Below, piece after piece: positions 1-7,804 of a stretch of DNA of 54,879 bases. The stretch covers positions 1 to 54,879 of the IMG/VR virus record IMGVR_UViG_3300036831_000090, one strand, 5' to 3'. This DNA is from a virus. The translations under genes were made by a program, and so were the position numbers. Below the pieces are notes generated by a model. That model made no database searches. It saw only the letters and a list, made by a program, of their open reading frames with translations, and was not told the origin of the DNA. How positions within the stretch are numbered: position 1 is the first letter of the stretch; the number at the start of each line of letters is the position of its first letter.

Positions 1-48
1 ATCACCGCGACACTCGGCCGGAGAAGTCCCGCCGAGTGTCGCGGTGAT
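1..48. other. Terminal fold-back (probable assembly artefact)
   Basis: Bases 1-18 are the exact reverse complement of 31-48, with a 12-base loop. Bases 1-14 do not match the sequence preceding the repeat copy at the right end, so they are probably an assembly or amplification fold-back and not part of the genome. Confidence 0.8.
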
Positions 49-573
49 TCCGATGGCCGTGATGCCGCCATTGCCCGAGGTTGCGCTCGCGCCGCTGATG
101 AGTTGTCCGACGGCCCCGCCGCCCGCGCCCGATGCTGCGGTGTCGATCAGGAAGTCCTTCTCGTAGTCGAACCACGAGGTCGTCGAGAGCGTGACCGCGG
201 TTCCAAAGTTCAAGTCGTCGAAAACGACGCTGTTAGTCCCGTCGGAGGCCACGATCTGCAACTTCGTCAGAGTCGGCGAAGTGCCCGCGCCGTTATAAAC
301 CTTGATGCGGATACGCCCCGCGGTGACCGTTGGCTGCAAAACGAGCGCGGCCGTGTGCGCGGGAGCCGTCGACGGAACGAAATACTGCGTTCCCGACGTA
401 ATCGCGAGCCCTGAAAAAGATTGCTGCGTCTGGAACGAACTGACGCCAAGGCCGGGAAAGACCCGCGCGATGCCGACGTTGATCGCGTTCTTCCCGATGG
501 GAAGTTTTCTCGCATGTTCCAGAAGGAATTTGTCGAAATCAACGAAAGTCAGGCGCGACGTCTTGAATTCCAT
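1..573 (-). CDS. Structural protein next to major capsid (N-terminal part; continues at 54753-54719)
   Basis: ATG at 573 follows an AGGAG-type ribosome site. Read through the 126-bp overlap, the frame continues at 54753 and stops (TAG) at 54719-54721, giving a 197-residue protein. It is rich in G, T, S and A, with beta-prone segments such as GRIRIKVYNGAG, and has no signal peptide or membrane segment. It is the first gene downstream of the major capsid gene and lies just before a strong stem-loop, so a head decoration or minor capsid role is likely, but I recognise no family. Bases 1-14 are probably not real sequence. Confidence 0.75.
   Translation of the reverse strand, partial: MEFKTSRLTFVDFDKFLLEHARKLPIGKNAINVGIARVFPGLGVSSFQTQQSFSGLAITSGTQYFVPSTAPAHTAALVLQPTVTAGRIRIKVYNGAGTSPTLTKLQIVASDGTNSVVFDDLNFGTAVTLSTTSWFDYEKDFLIDTAASGAGGGAVGQLISGASATSGNGGITAIGITATLGGTSPAECRGD
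15..140. repeat. Left copy of 126-bp direct terminal repeat
   Basis: Identical to 54754-54879. One structural gene reads continuously across the join, so the repeat marks the overlap of a circular or terminally redundant genome rather than an internal duplication. The base before the repeat differs (t at 14, g at 54753). The unique circle is therefore about 54,739 bp. Confidence 0.95.
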
Positions 574-618
574 GTAAGGCTCCTTTACAGAATCACAATC
601 CGAAAATCGAATCACCGA

Positions 619-1623
619 TTAGGACAGGGTAGTTAGGGCCACTTGCGCAAGCGGTCTATTGCAGCCGAGTTGCGCTATCAGGTGAATTCTCGCGGTGATA
701 ACGTCCTGGTTCGACGGCATAATCCAGGGAGTCATCCGGAAGTAGCTGCCCAGGTTGTAGATCATCCAAATGTATTTCGTGTTCAGCAGGTATCCGGTTC
801 CCGCCGGGAAATGCTGGTCCGCGAGCACAACGGCGTTCTTGAATCGCATGTGGTAGCGGAACGAGGTTTGAATCGGCGCGGTGTCGGCGTAATTGTCGGA
901 CGCGCGGATGATGGTGGTCGACGCCGCCGAGTTCGAGTTCTGCGTGAACTGTCCTTCGAAGTTCGCGAAGTCGGTGTTGTTCAGAATCAAGAGGTTCGGC
1001 TCGTCGTATCCGTAAGTCGTCAGGAAATACGCCGGGAGCAACTTGATGGGCGTCAGGTGCCCGCCGATGGCTTGGTTCCCGGCCGGCTGCCAGAAGGTGT
1101 TGGTCGTCCGGTTGATGCCCGCGATGGTGTTGGTCGTCGACAGCACCCACGAATTGATGGAGTCGAGGTCGATCGAGGAATTGAACGGCGCGTTGCCCGC
1201 GACCGCTTCGGCCAGCATATCGAGCAGCGAACCGGCCGCGGCCTGCACGTAAGTCTTCACAAGGTCGAGACCGACCGGGCCTCCGCGGCCAATCACGATG
1301 TCCATGACCGGCAGCGTCACGGCCTGGAAATAGCCGCGCCATACCTGATCCGCCGGCTGAATCGCGTCGATGGCCGAGGTCGGCAAAAGCTGGTCGCCCC
1401 AGTACGCGCCACGAGTCGTAATCTTCGTGGTCAGCAAGGGGTAAACGATTTCGGCCCCGGCGTTGTATTTCTTCGCGTATTGGTTCAGGAACGAGAACGT
1501 CGGCGACGGCTGGAACACGAGGTCCGCAACCTTCGGATAGATCATCTTCTGCGAGATCGACTGCAGAGTGTTGACCAGTAGCGCGGAAGGCTGATTGATT
1601 CCAGTTCCAACTGTGAAGGCCAT
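619..1623 (-). CDS. Probable major capsid protein
   Basis: 334 residues with no signal peptide or membrane segment. Composition and length fit a HK97-fold shell protein: an N-terminal amphipathic stretch, long mixed alpha/beta segments and an aromatic-rich C-terminal half (for example KYIWMIYNLGSYF). It follows a coiled-coil scaffold-like gene 20 bp upstream and the portal operon, which is the classic order portal, scaffold, capsid. The start ATG is preceded by AAAAGGAGCC, a strong ribosome site fitting high expression. The capsid assignment rests on gene order and length, not on a diagnostic motif. Confidence 0.75.
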   Translation of the reverse strand: MAFTVGTGINQPSALLVNTLQSISQKMIYPKVADLVFQPSPTFSFLNQYAKKYNAGAEIVYPLLTTKITTRGAYWGDQLLPTSAIDAIQPADQVWRGYFQAVTLPVMDIVIGRGGPVGLDLVKTYVQAAAGSLLDMLAEAVAGNAPFNSSIDLDSINSWVLSTTNTIAGINRTTNTFWQPAGNQAIGGHLTPIKLLPAYFLTTYGYDEPNLLILNNTDFANFEGQFTQNSNSAASTTIIRASDNYADTAPIQTSFRYHMRFKNAVVLADQHFPAGTGYLLNTKYIWMIYNLGSYFRMTPWIMPSNQDVITARIHLIAQLGCNRPLAQVALTTLS

Positions 1624-1643
1624 GTTCTATGGCTCCTTTTCTG

Positions 1644-2459
1644 TTATTGCAAGAATGATGGTCCCATCTGCTCGATGAGATTCCGCAATTCCGGGTCTTT
1701 CAGGGATTCGGTATAGATGTCGCCGAGCACGTCGGTGTCGGCGTTGACGGGGCGCTGGCGTTGCGCTGGCCCCTGTCCGATGCCGGAAACTCCCGGCGGC
1801 GTGACGCGCGCGGCCATCGCTTCGAGACGGCCTTCTTCACGGCCCTTTTCGAGTGCCTGTTGCCGCGCTTCTTCGAGGCGGTCGCCTTCGCTCATCTTGT
1901 CCCAGGCGAGGCGCACGGACGGCATTCCGTCCTGATCGACAATCTTCTGCTCGTTCGCGTACTTCAGGATTTCATCGCGGGTGGGCTTCTTCTCGCGCTT
2001 GCCGAAGTTCAGGCCGTCGTACTCCCGCTGCCATTCCCGGCTCATAAACACTTTTGCGGCCTGAGTCAGCGTGGCCTGCAATTGGTTGGCGCGGTCTTCG
2101 AGAGCCTTGTACTTTTTGTCGCGCTCGTCGAAGGCGTTCTTGACGGGCGAGAGCCAGGGATCGGCGAACGGGTCGGCGCCGGGATTCGGTGGCTGCGCGG
2201 TGATCTTGGCGCGGGCTTCTTCGGCGGCTTGAAACGCCGCTTGCGCCCTCTGTCCAAGGTCGATAACCGTTTGCTGTCGGCGTTCAACTTCCTGCTCTTT
2301 CGTTTCGACGGCCTTCAGGCGGTCCGACAGGGTGGTGCGCTCCGAAGCATTTAACTGCCGTAGCGAACCGAGTTGAAATTCGGTTTCTCCGATACGAATA
2401 GGCGTCGTGTCGGCGTAACTCGCGTGATCGTCGAGAAACTTCTTAATATCGTCAGCCAT
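1644..2459 (-). CDS. Probable capsid scaffold protein
   Basis: 271 residues, highly charged and rich in E, K, Q and A. Long heptad-like stretches around residues 40-110 and 180-215 suggest coiled coils, with a P/G-rich break between (around residues 90-100). It lies immediately upstream of the capsid gene in the same direction. Scaffold proteins of tailed phages have this size, charge and position; no protease motif is visible. An assembly chaperone or virion protein cannot be excluded. Confidence 0.65.
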   Translation of the reverse strand: MADDIKKFLDDHASYADTTPIRIGETEFQLGSLRQLNASERTTLSDRLKAVETKEQEVERRQQTVIDLGQRAQAAFQAAEEARAKITAQPPNPGADPFADPWLSPVKNAFDERDKKYKALEDRANQLQATLTQAAKVFMSREWQREYDGLNFGKREKKPTRDEILKYANEQKIVDQDGMPSVRLAWDKMSEGDRLEEARQQALEKGREEGRLEAMAARVTPPGVSGIGQGPAQRQRPVNADTDVLGDIYTESLKDPELRNLIEQMGPSFLQ

Positions 2460-2475
2460 TATTTTTTCTCTCCCT

Positions 2476-2904
2476 TTATGTCAAGCTCGGGGCGTTGTTT
2501 CCGGTCGGCGGTTGCCCCTGCTGTACGGCACTAAACCCGATGGGTGGTCCCTGACTCTGTTCCGAGTTCTTTACGGTGTCCGTGATGTTCGCGGCCTTCT
2601 TGGCCGATTCGATGGTCTTCGTCAGTTGCTTCATCGTTTGGCTGATGTCGTTCGCCAGTGCCGGAACGGTCTGAAACACCTGCACAAACAACACTCCGAG
2701 CATCTGATGAATTTGATTGAGTTGCCGGAGAACCATCGAAGGGTCGGCACCTTGAGACGCTGCCGAGGACTGTGAAAAATCCTGCGCGGGATTCGCCTGG
2801 TCGTCGGTGTTCTTCGACAGAGCGCCGAGAATGGTCCCGAGCATCCCCGAACCGTTGCCGGGGTTGCCGGGATTGCCTCCAAGCGGGTTGGGCGGCGTCG
2901 CCAA
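2476..2904 (-). CDS. Hypothetical protein, G/N/Q-rich, capsid operon
   Basis: 142 residues with an N-terminal disordered segment rich in G, N and P, a central hydrophobic helix (around residues 60-90, including MLGVLFVQVF) and a polar tail. There is no signal peptide. It sits 16 bp upstream of the scaffold gene in the structural operon. The function is unknown; a minor virion or assembly factor is possible. Confidence 0.6.
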   Translation of the reverse strand: MATPPNPLGGNPGNPGNGSGMLGTILGALSKNTDDQANPAQDFSQSSAASQGADPSMVLRQLNQIHQMLGVLFVQVFQTVPALANDISQTMKQLTKTIESAKKAANITDTVKNSEQSQGPPIGFSAVQQGQPPTGNNAPSLT

Positions 2905-2910
2905 TCGTAA

Positions 2911-3099
2911 TTAATCCTTGCTCGACGGGCCGATGTTGCGCGGCTTCGCGTCAGACGGCATTACACCCATCGGGTCACGGGGTTCATCACTGGCAACTTC
3001 TGCCGCCCCGCCGTAGTTAATATCGCCCTCGGCGGAACCCTTCGGGGGTTGCGTTTCGTACGGCGTGTCGAACACTGTGAAATGATCTTTTTTGGCCAT
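2911..3099 (-). CDS. Small acidic/polar hypothetical protein
   Basis: 62 residues, polar and probably disordered, beginning MAKKDHFTVFDTPYETQ. It overlaps the upstream 65-residue gene by one base, as co-translated genes do. No recognised family; structural-operon context only. Confidence 0.5.
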   Translation of the reverse strand: MAKKDHFTVFDTPYETQPPKGSAEGDINYGGAAEVASDEPRDPMGVMPSDAKPRNIGPSSKD

Positions 3100-3296
3100 T
3101 ATCTTTTCTTCTCCCTCGGCATGAAGCCCACTCGATCGGTGGGCATTTGGTCGTAGAGCCGTTCGCCGTAATCGGCGTCGCCCGCCATGATCTCTTCTGA
3201 AAATGGTGTTTCCATGAGCGAGTCTTCAGTCAGCCGGATATTCCGGTCGATCTGCTTTGTGTCGATCTTGTCGGTACGTCCATTGTCTCGGTCCAT
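3099..3296 (-). CDS. Small charged hypothetical protein
   Basis: 65 residues, strongly charged (DRDNGRTDKIDTKQ at the start, PREKKR at the end), with no hydrophobic core. It is the last gene after the hairpin-rich stretch 3319-3479 and overlaps the next gene by one base. Function unknown. Confidence 0.5.
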   Translation of the reverse strand: MDRDNGRTDKIDTKQIDRNIRLTEDSLMETPFSEEIMAGDADYGERLYDQMPTDRVGFMPREKKR

Positions 3297-3318
3297 GTGC
3301 TTTTCTCCGCGTGCAGCG

Positions 3319-3353
3319 GGGGACGAGTCCCAGCCCTCACTTACCTCGTCCCC
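3319..3353. other. Stem-loop, 9-bp perfect arms
   Basis: GGGGACGAG at 3319-3327 pairs perfectly with CTCGTCCCC at 3345-3353 around a 17-base loop. It lies between the 12-codon ORF and the 65-residue gene in the structural operon. There is no T-run after it on the transcribed strand, so an RNA processing or stability element is more likely than an intrinsic terminator. Confidence 0.6.
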
Positions 3354-3383
3354 GCGCCATAAACGCTCTGCCCTCCCAGGCAG

Positions 3384-3422
3384 TTACTTCCGGCGGCCGT
3401 GACGGCCTTTGCGACGAGCCAT
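3384..3422 (-). CDS. Possible 12-residue basic peptide
   Basis: ATG at 3422 follows GGAGAC at good spacing, and the frame encodes MARRKGRHGRRK before a TAA. More than half of the residues are R or K. It is flanked on both sides by stem-loops and follows another basic mini-gene. Either a tiny nucleic-acid-binding peptide or a leader-type ORF. A chance ORF cannot be excluded. Confidence 0.35.
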   Translation of the reverse strand: MARRKGRHGRRK

Positions 3423-3440
3423 ATTGGTTGTCTCCTTTCT

Positions 3441-3479
3441 ACTCGGGCATCCTCAGCTTGCGAGGAGAGACCCCCGAGT
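3441..3479. other. Nested stem-loop between basic mini-genes
   Basis: ACTCGGG (3441-3447) pairs with CCCGAGT (3473-3479), and inside it CCTC (3451-3454) pairs with GAGG (3462-3465). This gives a two-tier hairpin in the gap between the 27- and 12-residue ORFs. There is no adjacent T-run in the leftward direction, so intercistronic control or mRNA stabilisation is more likely than termination. Confidence 0.6.
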
Positions 3480-3497
3480 CAAACGTCGAAACATCGT

Positions 3498-3581
3498 TTA
3501 GTAGCGGCCGGCCTTGCGCGCGCCGGGATTGCGACCCGCCATCTTGGTATTCATCGAACCGCGCTTCATTCGTCGGGCCAT
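3498..3581 (-). CDS. Small basic peptide, 27 residues
   Basis: ATG at 3581 is preceded by AGGAGCGG, and the frame encodes a peptide rich in R, K, G and M that ends ARKAGRY before TAA. Together with the peptides at 3384, 44502 and 54118 it belongs to a set of very basic small products in the virion operon, plausibly DNA-condensing or minor virion peptides. No family recognised. Confidence 0.5.
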   Translation of the reverse strand: MARRMKRGSMNTKMAGRNPGARKAGRY

Positions 3582-3590
3582 GATCCGCTC

Positions 3591-3821
3591 CTAGTTCGGA
3601 AGCACTATGCTGCTCACGCCGTTTTCGGCGAGTGCCGCTTCCGCTTCAAGTTTCAAACTTTCCATCCAGGCGTCCTCACCCATTTCCACACGCGCTTTCT
3701 TCGTCGACCAAAACGGCGGCGAAGGCTTCCCGTCGACGGCAAATTGCACGAGGTAAACGGGGCACGGATAATCAGGATTGACGTGTTCGGAAAGATGGAT
3801 GAGTTCGTGACGAGATTGCAT
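3591..3821 (-). CDS. Hypothetical protein, 76 residues
   Basis: Soluble, mixed composition, with motif-like PCPVYLVQFAVDGKPSPP and an acidic helical C-terminal half (EMGEDAWMESLKLEAEAALAENG). It lies downstream of the small HTH gene in the structural operon. No recognised family. Confidence 0.5.
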   Translation of the reverse strand: MQSRHELIHLSEHVNPDYPCPVYLVQFAVDGKPSPPFWSTKKARVEMGEDAWMESLKLEAEAALAENGVSSIVLPN

Positions 3822-3888
3822 CGCGCAAGCACAATGCAGTAGGAGTCAAGAGGGACGCAACGGTACGAGTTCAGACTGTTCGGAGTGT

Positions 3889-4047
3889 CTAGTTTACTTT
3901 TAAGAGGAGCCAGCGGCCTTTCGGATCCCGTTTGACGCGGAATCCGAGATGCAAAATGAAGCCGGAGCTACACCAACGCTTGATGGTGATGGGATTTTTT
4001 TGATACTCGCGGGCTATCGTTGATACCGGAACCCAGTTCTCGGTCAT
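3889..4047 (-). CDS. Small HTH/excisionase-like DNA-binding protein
   Basis: 52 residues starting at ATG 4047, which overlaps the portal stop by four bases (ATGA). Residues 8-32 (STIAREYQKNPITIKRWCSS) read as a helix-turn-helix of the MerR/excisionase type, followed by a basic beta-like wing (LGFRVKRDPKGRWLLLKV). Such proteins bind DNA as small regulators or recombination directionality factors. No integrase is present, so a regulatory role is more likely. Its place inside the head-gene operon is unusual. Confidence 0.6.
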   Translation of the reverse strand: MTENWVPVSTIAREYQKNPITIKRWCSSGFILHLGFRVKRDPKGRWLLLKVN

Positions 4048-5771
4048 CGGGGTTTCCTGAGTTTCGAAAGTGCCGCGAGTTCTTGAGCCTTCTGCGAATC
4101 GGCAGCCAATTCGTCGGCATTCGGCAAGCCCAAAGTTTCGAAGATAAATTTCGGCGGCAACGCACCTGTCTTCGAAAGTGACAGCACGAGGTTTTTCATC
4201 ATGGCAGACGAAACCGCCTGAATCGACGCTTCATCCATTTCGATTTCGCACTCGCTGCCGTCGGGAATCGGCGTCCATGAGCACGGCTTCCGATTCTTGC
4301 GCGCCGGGATCATCACGTCGTCCTGCTTTTTGAATCGGGCCATCGTGAAGAACGTCATTCTCGCAAGACGCTGGTAGGATTCGGCGAGCAGTCGAGCCTT
4401 CATGCGCACAAACTTCTGCCCCTGAAACACTGCCGCGTCGAACAGTTCAGGAGAGACGTTTCCTCCGCCGGCCTGGCCCTGGCGTTCGGGCGTCGATCCA
4501 CAGTAGCGGCCCACCTTCGAGAGAAAATATTCCGGCAACTGCGTCATGTGCTGTGGCAGTTGCGGCGGTGCGGTCACGGACGGTGGTTTGTCGCCGTCGT
4601 AAACCTGCACTTCGCCGGGAAGCCCGCCGTAAGCGTCGATGTCGATGCCCGAGTCCCGAGGAATCCAGCACTGCACGTTGTTGGTGCGGATTACGTTTTC
4701 GACGAGTTGAGTAGAGAGTTTTTCAGAGATTTCTTGAGGGCTACGCATGTAGCGGATGGGCGCAGGTCCGTAGAGGCTATTGAGATGGGGCATGGACCAC
4801 ACACCGACGAAAGGAAATGTTCCAAAATCATCTTCCGGTAAACGAGGGATGAAATTAGGTCCATCCGCGAGGACAATTCCGTTGCACTCAACGATGAATC
4901 GACCATTCGGGTACTTCCACTTCGTTTTCGGCTGGATGACGAGTTCGAACCCTTTGCCCGCTTCGACACCGGCAATCTCCTCGACACGTTCTTTCGTGTA
5001 GTCCTTGACCCAAACCCATCTTACCCGAACCCGGGGACCATTCCTTTGATGCTCGAAACCTTCAGGAGCATCCACACGCAGAGGACCAGGAGGCAGTTCC
5101 ATGCTAAGGTCGAAACGGCTGCCTTCCATTTCCTCCTGCTCGTAATCGTCATAGCCGCCGCCGATCTTCACGAAGCGTCCGCGGTCGGGGAACATGCGGC
5201 GCACTTCGTCCACGTAGAAATAGCGTTCCTTCACGATGTACCCCATAGTGCGGTCATCGGTCGCGTGCGGGTCGGGATCAATCGTCGATGGATCGTCGGC
5301 GGCGATCCACACCATTCCCTTGCCGTAGCGCGCGGTCGGGTTGTAACCCACTTGGAGCCATGAAGGATTTACGAACTGCGACCAGAACACGGCGTCGAAT
5401 ATCCGGTTATTGAACATCCCGAGGCGCCACGCGGCATTGAAAGCCTTCTCGCGCACTTCGTCGGTTTTGCCGTCAACGCTGATGTAGGTTTTCGGTGTGT
5501 CGTTGGTGAGGTCGGTTGCTTCGCACATTAAAAGAAATTGCGATTCGGGGAGCACGACGCGGGGGCGGTAGGAGGGTGTGGCGGTCGACGGATAGTAATT
5601 CAGGTTGTAGTAGTCGACCATCGACTTCGCGTGGTCGGTGCCTTGCTTCTGGTCGCGCTCGGCGCGGGACATCCGCTGGAGTTGGTCGATTTGTCGAGAG
5701 ATGCGCTGTTCTTCCGTCGTCTGCTGGTTCGACTTCCGTTCGGTCATCACCGTTACATACGACAGGCTCAT
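4044..5771 (-). CDS. Portal protein
   Basis: 575 residues, forming the dodecameric DNA gate at the capsid vertex. It fits a portal by length, by an N-terminal charged helix (residues 10-45), by the early segment describing a long helical clip region, and by a C-terminal helical part. It lies between TerL and the scaffold/capsid genes. Its stop overlaps the ATG of the HTH gene, and it overlaps the upstream 87-residue gene by four bases. A downstream in-frame ATG exists at codon 9. No catalytic motif is expected. Confidence 0.8.
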   Translation of the reverse strand: MSLSYVTVMTERKSNQQTTEEQRISRQIDQLQRMSRAERDQKQGTDHAKSMVDYYNLNYYPSTATPSYRPRVVLPESQFLLMCEATDLTNDTPKTYISVDGKTDEVREKAFNAAWRLGMFNNRIFDAVFWSQFVNPSWLQVGYNPTARYGKGMVWIAADDPSTIDPDPHATDDRTMGYIVKERYFYVDEVRRMFPDRGRFVKIGGGYDDYEQEEMEGSRFDLSMELPPGPLRVDAPEGFEHQRNGPRVRVRWVWVKDYTKERVEEIAGVEAGKGFELVIQPKTKWKYPNGRFIVECNGIVLADGPNFIPRLPEDDFGTFPFVGVWSMPHLNSLYGPAPIRYMRSPQEISEKLSTQLVENVIRTNNVQCWIPRDSGIDIDAYGGLPGEVQVYDGDKPPSVTAPPQLPQHMTQLPEYFLSKVGRYCGSTPERQGQAGGGNVSPELFDAAVFQGQKFVRMKARLLAESYQRLARMTFFTMARFKKQDDVMIPARKNRKPCSWTPIPDGSECEIEMDEASIQAVSSAMMKNLVLSLSKTGALPPKFIFETLGLPNADELAADSQKAQELAALSKLRKPR

Positions 5772-6031
5772 TCGTCACTCACCTTGAAAATTCGGATGGC
5801 GTTGTCCATATCGGAATCACGAACGACCTCAACTGAAGTTCCAGCAGGAAATACCCGCGATTGCCCTTGGTTTGAGCAAAAATCGTCAATGTCGATGCTC
5901 GCTGGATTGAGCAGTATTAAGTAGCGTGCCTTCGGATCAATCTCATAGGAGCGTCCAACATCTTTTCCGTCGAGCGTGACAACTGCGGCGGGCAGTGCGA
6001 CTAGAGCTTGCAGCAGTTTACGCCGTTCCAC
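5768..6031 (-). CDS. Small protein with Tat-like N-terminus
   Basis: The GTG start at 6031 follows GAGGGGGAAAC. The product (87 residues) begins with a twin-arginine-like leader, ERRKLLQALVALPAAVV, followed by a small soluble domain with acidic and beta-like segments. Genuine Tat leaders have S/T-RR-x-F-L-K, so this is only an approximate match; Sec export or a simple membrane anchor is possible. It overlaps the portal start by four bases. Function unknown. Confidence 0.5.
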   Translation of the reverse strand: MERRKLLQALVALPAAVVTLDGKDVGRSYEIDPKARYLILLNPASIDIDDFCSNQGQSRVFPAGTSVEVVRDSDMDNAIRIFKVSDE

Positions 6032-6185
6032 GTTTCCCCCTCACTTCTAGCGGTGGTGCCCAGCGGTGCTCGTTCTTGAAGTATATCGTTCCCCGGCAGC
6101 CGCACATCCACTGTTTCGCGTTGGCGTTCGACGCGGCGGTGTTCAGTTGCATCGGTCGGGCACAGTGGGGGCAAGTTGGCGGCAT
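6018..6185 (-). CDS. Small zinc-ribbon protein
   Basis: 55 residues; ATG at 6185 shares its A with the upstream TAA (TAATG). It carries CPHC at residues 5-8 and CGC around residues 30-32, a probable zinc ribbon, then a basic tail. It overlaps the next gene by 14 bases. Function unknown. Confidence 0.55.
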   Translation of the reverse strand: MPPTCPHCARPMQLNTAASNANAKQWMCGCRGTIYFKNEHRWAPPLEVRGKRGTA

Positions 6186-6400
6186 TATTCGGCCACCAAC
6201 TGCCCGTCGATAGGATAGGCTTCGAAAATCTGCCAGCCCAGTGTCGGCGGTTCCAGCATGTCGCCACCGTACCAGTGGCACTTTTCAACAACGCGGATTT
6301 TCGTCAGCCAGCGCGTTTTGCCGTCCTCACACTCGATCGGAAACCACGCGAATATGACTCGCTCGCGGGTGTCGCCGTCGGATTTTGTTTTCCATTCCAT
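6185..6400 (-). CDS. Hypothetical protein, 71 residues
   Basis: Soluble, aromatic-rich protein (five W, including EKCHWYGGDMLEPPTLGWQ), beginning MEWKTKSDGDT. It is coupled to both neighbours by one-base overlaps. The composition suggests a compact beta fold. No family recognised. Confidence 0.5.
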   Translation of the reverse strand: MEWKTKSDGDTRERVIFAWFPIECEDGKTRWLTKIRVVEKCHWYGGDMLEPPTLGWQIFEAYPIDGQLVAE

Positions 6401-6753
6401 TATTGCTTCGTGACTTTTATACCTTCGAGCGGAATCCTCGACAATTCCAGTTTTCCGGTCAGCCAGTCGGAAATCACTTCCGCCGGATTCTCGGTCTCCA
6501 CCGGATTCTCCGAATTCTTCATCTGCTCTTTGACCTTGAAGACCATTTCCATGTGGTCCTTCATGTTCGTATAGGTCGGCACGAGTTCGCTGGCGTTCTT
6601 GCAGAGTGCTCGCCGTAAATTACGGCAAGCGTTGTTCCAGCTTTTGTCGGCGTCGCGGTTGAACTTCGCCCACATCTTGTCGTAGGACTTGCGGGCGCGA
6701 TTGGCCATCGCTTCGAAGTCTTGCGGCACCGGGCTTGATATCGACTTGGCCAT
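6400..6753 (-). CDS. Hypothetical helical protein, 117 residues
   Basis: ATG at 6753 overlaps the upstream TGA by one base (TGATG). The product is mostly helical and basic in the N-terminal half (NRARKSYDKMWAKFNRDADK), with an acidic middle. It is one of several small genes between TerL and portal. An assembly or packaging accessory role is possible but unproven. Confidence 0.5.
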   Translation of the reverse strand: MAKSISSPVPQDFEAMANRARKSYDKMWAKFNRDADKSWNNACRNLRRALCKNASELVPTYTNMKDHMEMVFKVKEQMKNSENPVETENPAEVISDWLTGKLELSRIPLEGIKVTKQ

Positions 6754-7004
6754 CACATTTTCAGGTTGGAAAGGATTTTACGGGTGCGCGCCTCATTGTG
6801 GATGTCGCCGCGGGCCTGCGCTATTTTCTGCTGCGCGAGAAGCAGTTCCAGGTGGTTCTCTAGGAGCCGCTTCGCCCGTTCGATGATCGACAGCGCGTAC
6901 TCGATATTGATTTCCGGCGCGTTAATGTCGAGGTCGTAGTTGCCATCGAGATGCTGCACGAGTTCAATGCGGACTACGTTTTCCGATGCTTCCGATTCTG
7001 CCAT
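6753..7004 (-). CDS. Hypothetical protein, 83 residues
   Basis: ATG 7004 overlaps the preceding stop. The N-terminal half is beta-like and acidic (VVRIELVQHLDGNYDLDINA), followed by a helical heptad-rich half (LENHLELLLAQQKIAQ) that could dimerise. No recognised family. Confidence 0.5.
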   Translation of the reverse strand: MAESEASENVVRIELVQHLDGNYDLDINAPEINIEYALSIIERAKRLLENHLELLLAQQKIAQARGDIHNEARTRKILSNLKM

Positions 7005-7804
7005 TACGCCCCCACGTTTGCTTGCGCACAACCGCTAGATTTTGGATTCTTGCAGTCGGAATGATGAACGTCCTGCTCGCTGCGAAACCACAGCGGGCCA
7101 GTTCCGTTCCATGAATTCGTCCATGGTGAGTAACCCCATGTAAATCGTCCGCCACAATCCGCACAGCGCGAGAAAGCCCAGCGCTTGAACTGATCTACTG
7201 GTTGGCACTGCAATTTCCAGTGCCAGAAATGCCAGCGCACGTGACGATACCAAGGACGACGTTCGCGGAGGATGTATCGGGCGATGGCACGGAAGAACTG
7301 TTCGGCGTGGTATTGGCGGTCTTCTACGCGATCCTCGTCTCGATTGCTACTCCATCCCGGCAGAAACGATAGTGATGTTCGGAAATTATCGACGGGGTTG
7401 CCGAGCATTTCACAGGCCCAAGATTCTGCTTCACTGAACGAGACTCGTTTCGTCGGAGGTTCGCATAAATGCTCTTTCGAGAGCACTTTTCCAACGATGA
7501 CAAACGCCTGCCGCAAAAGGGTCTCGGCTTCGGTCGGACTCTCTATCTGCTTTCCGAGAAACTTCTGAAAGTACGGTTCCCGCGCCTCGTCACCGGAAAT
7601 GCTTTTGATTCGAGAGACCTGATCCTTGCTGAGTTTGGGAGCAAACCAGCCACACGAGTCGTCGGTGCCGTCGGCTTCTGGATCAACGTGCCAGATCGTA
7701 ATGAACGTATGCCGATAACCCTTCGGAAAGAGTTTTAAGTTGCCGGGAGATTTGTCGCGCCACGGATACTTGATCTCGAACGCGACTGTCATCGGGTCGT
7801 GCAT
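7004..7804 (-). CDS. Hypothetical protein with C-terminal zinc-binding motif
   Basis: 266 residues, soluble and rich in W, R and F. A CADCGG knuckle near residue 213 and HHSDC near residue 247 could form one zinc site. The N-terminal part (around residues 30-60) is beta-like. It sits between a 145-residue gene and the small pre-portal genes, overlapping the former by one base. No catalytic motif is visible. Confidence 0.5.
   Translation of the reverse strand: MHDPMTVAFEIKYPWRDKSPGNLKLFPKGYRHTFITIWHVDPEADGTDDSCGWFAPKLSKDQVSRIKSISGDEAREPYFQKFLGKQIESPTEAETLLRQAFVIVGKVLSKEHLCEPPTKRVSFSEAESWACEMLGNPVDNFRTSLSFLPGWSSNRDEDRVEDRQYHAEQFFRAIARYILRERRPWYRHVRWHFWHWKLQCQPVDQFKRWAFSRCADCGGRFTWGYSPWTNSWNGTGPLWFRSEQDVHHSDCKNPKSSGCAQANVGA

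Noticed and set aside
643-1581. 312-codon open frame on the plus strand
   Set aside because: Antisense shadow of the capsid gene; no independent features.
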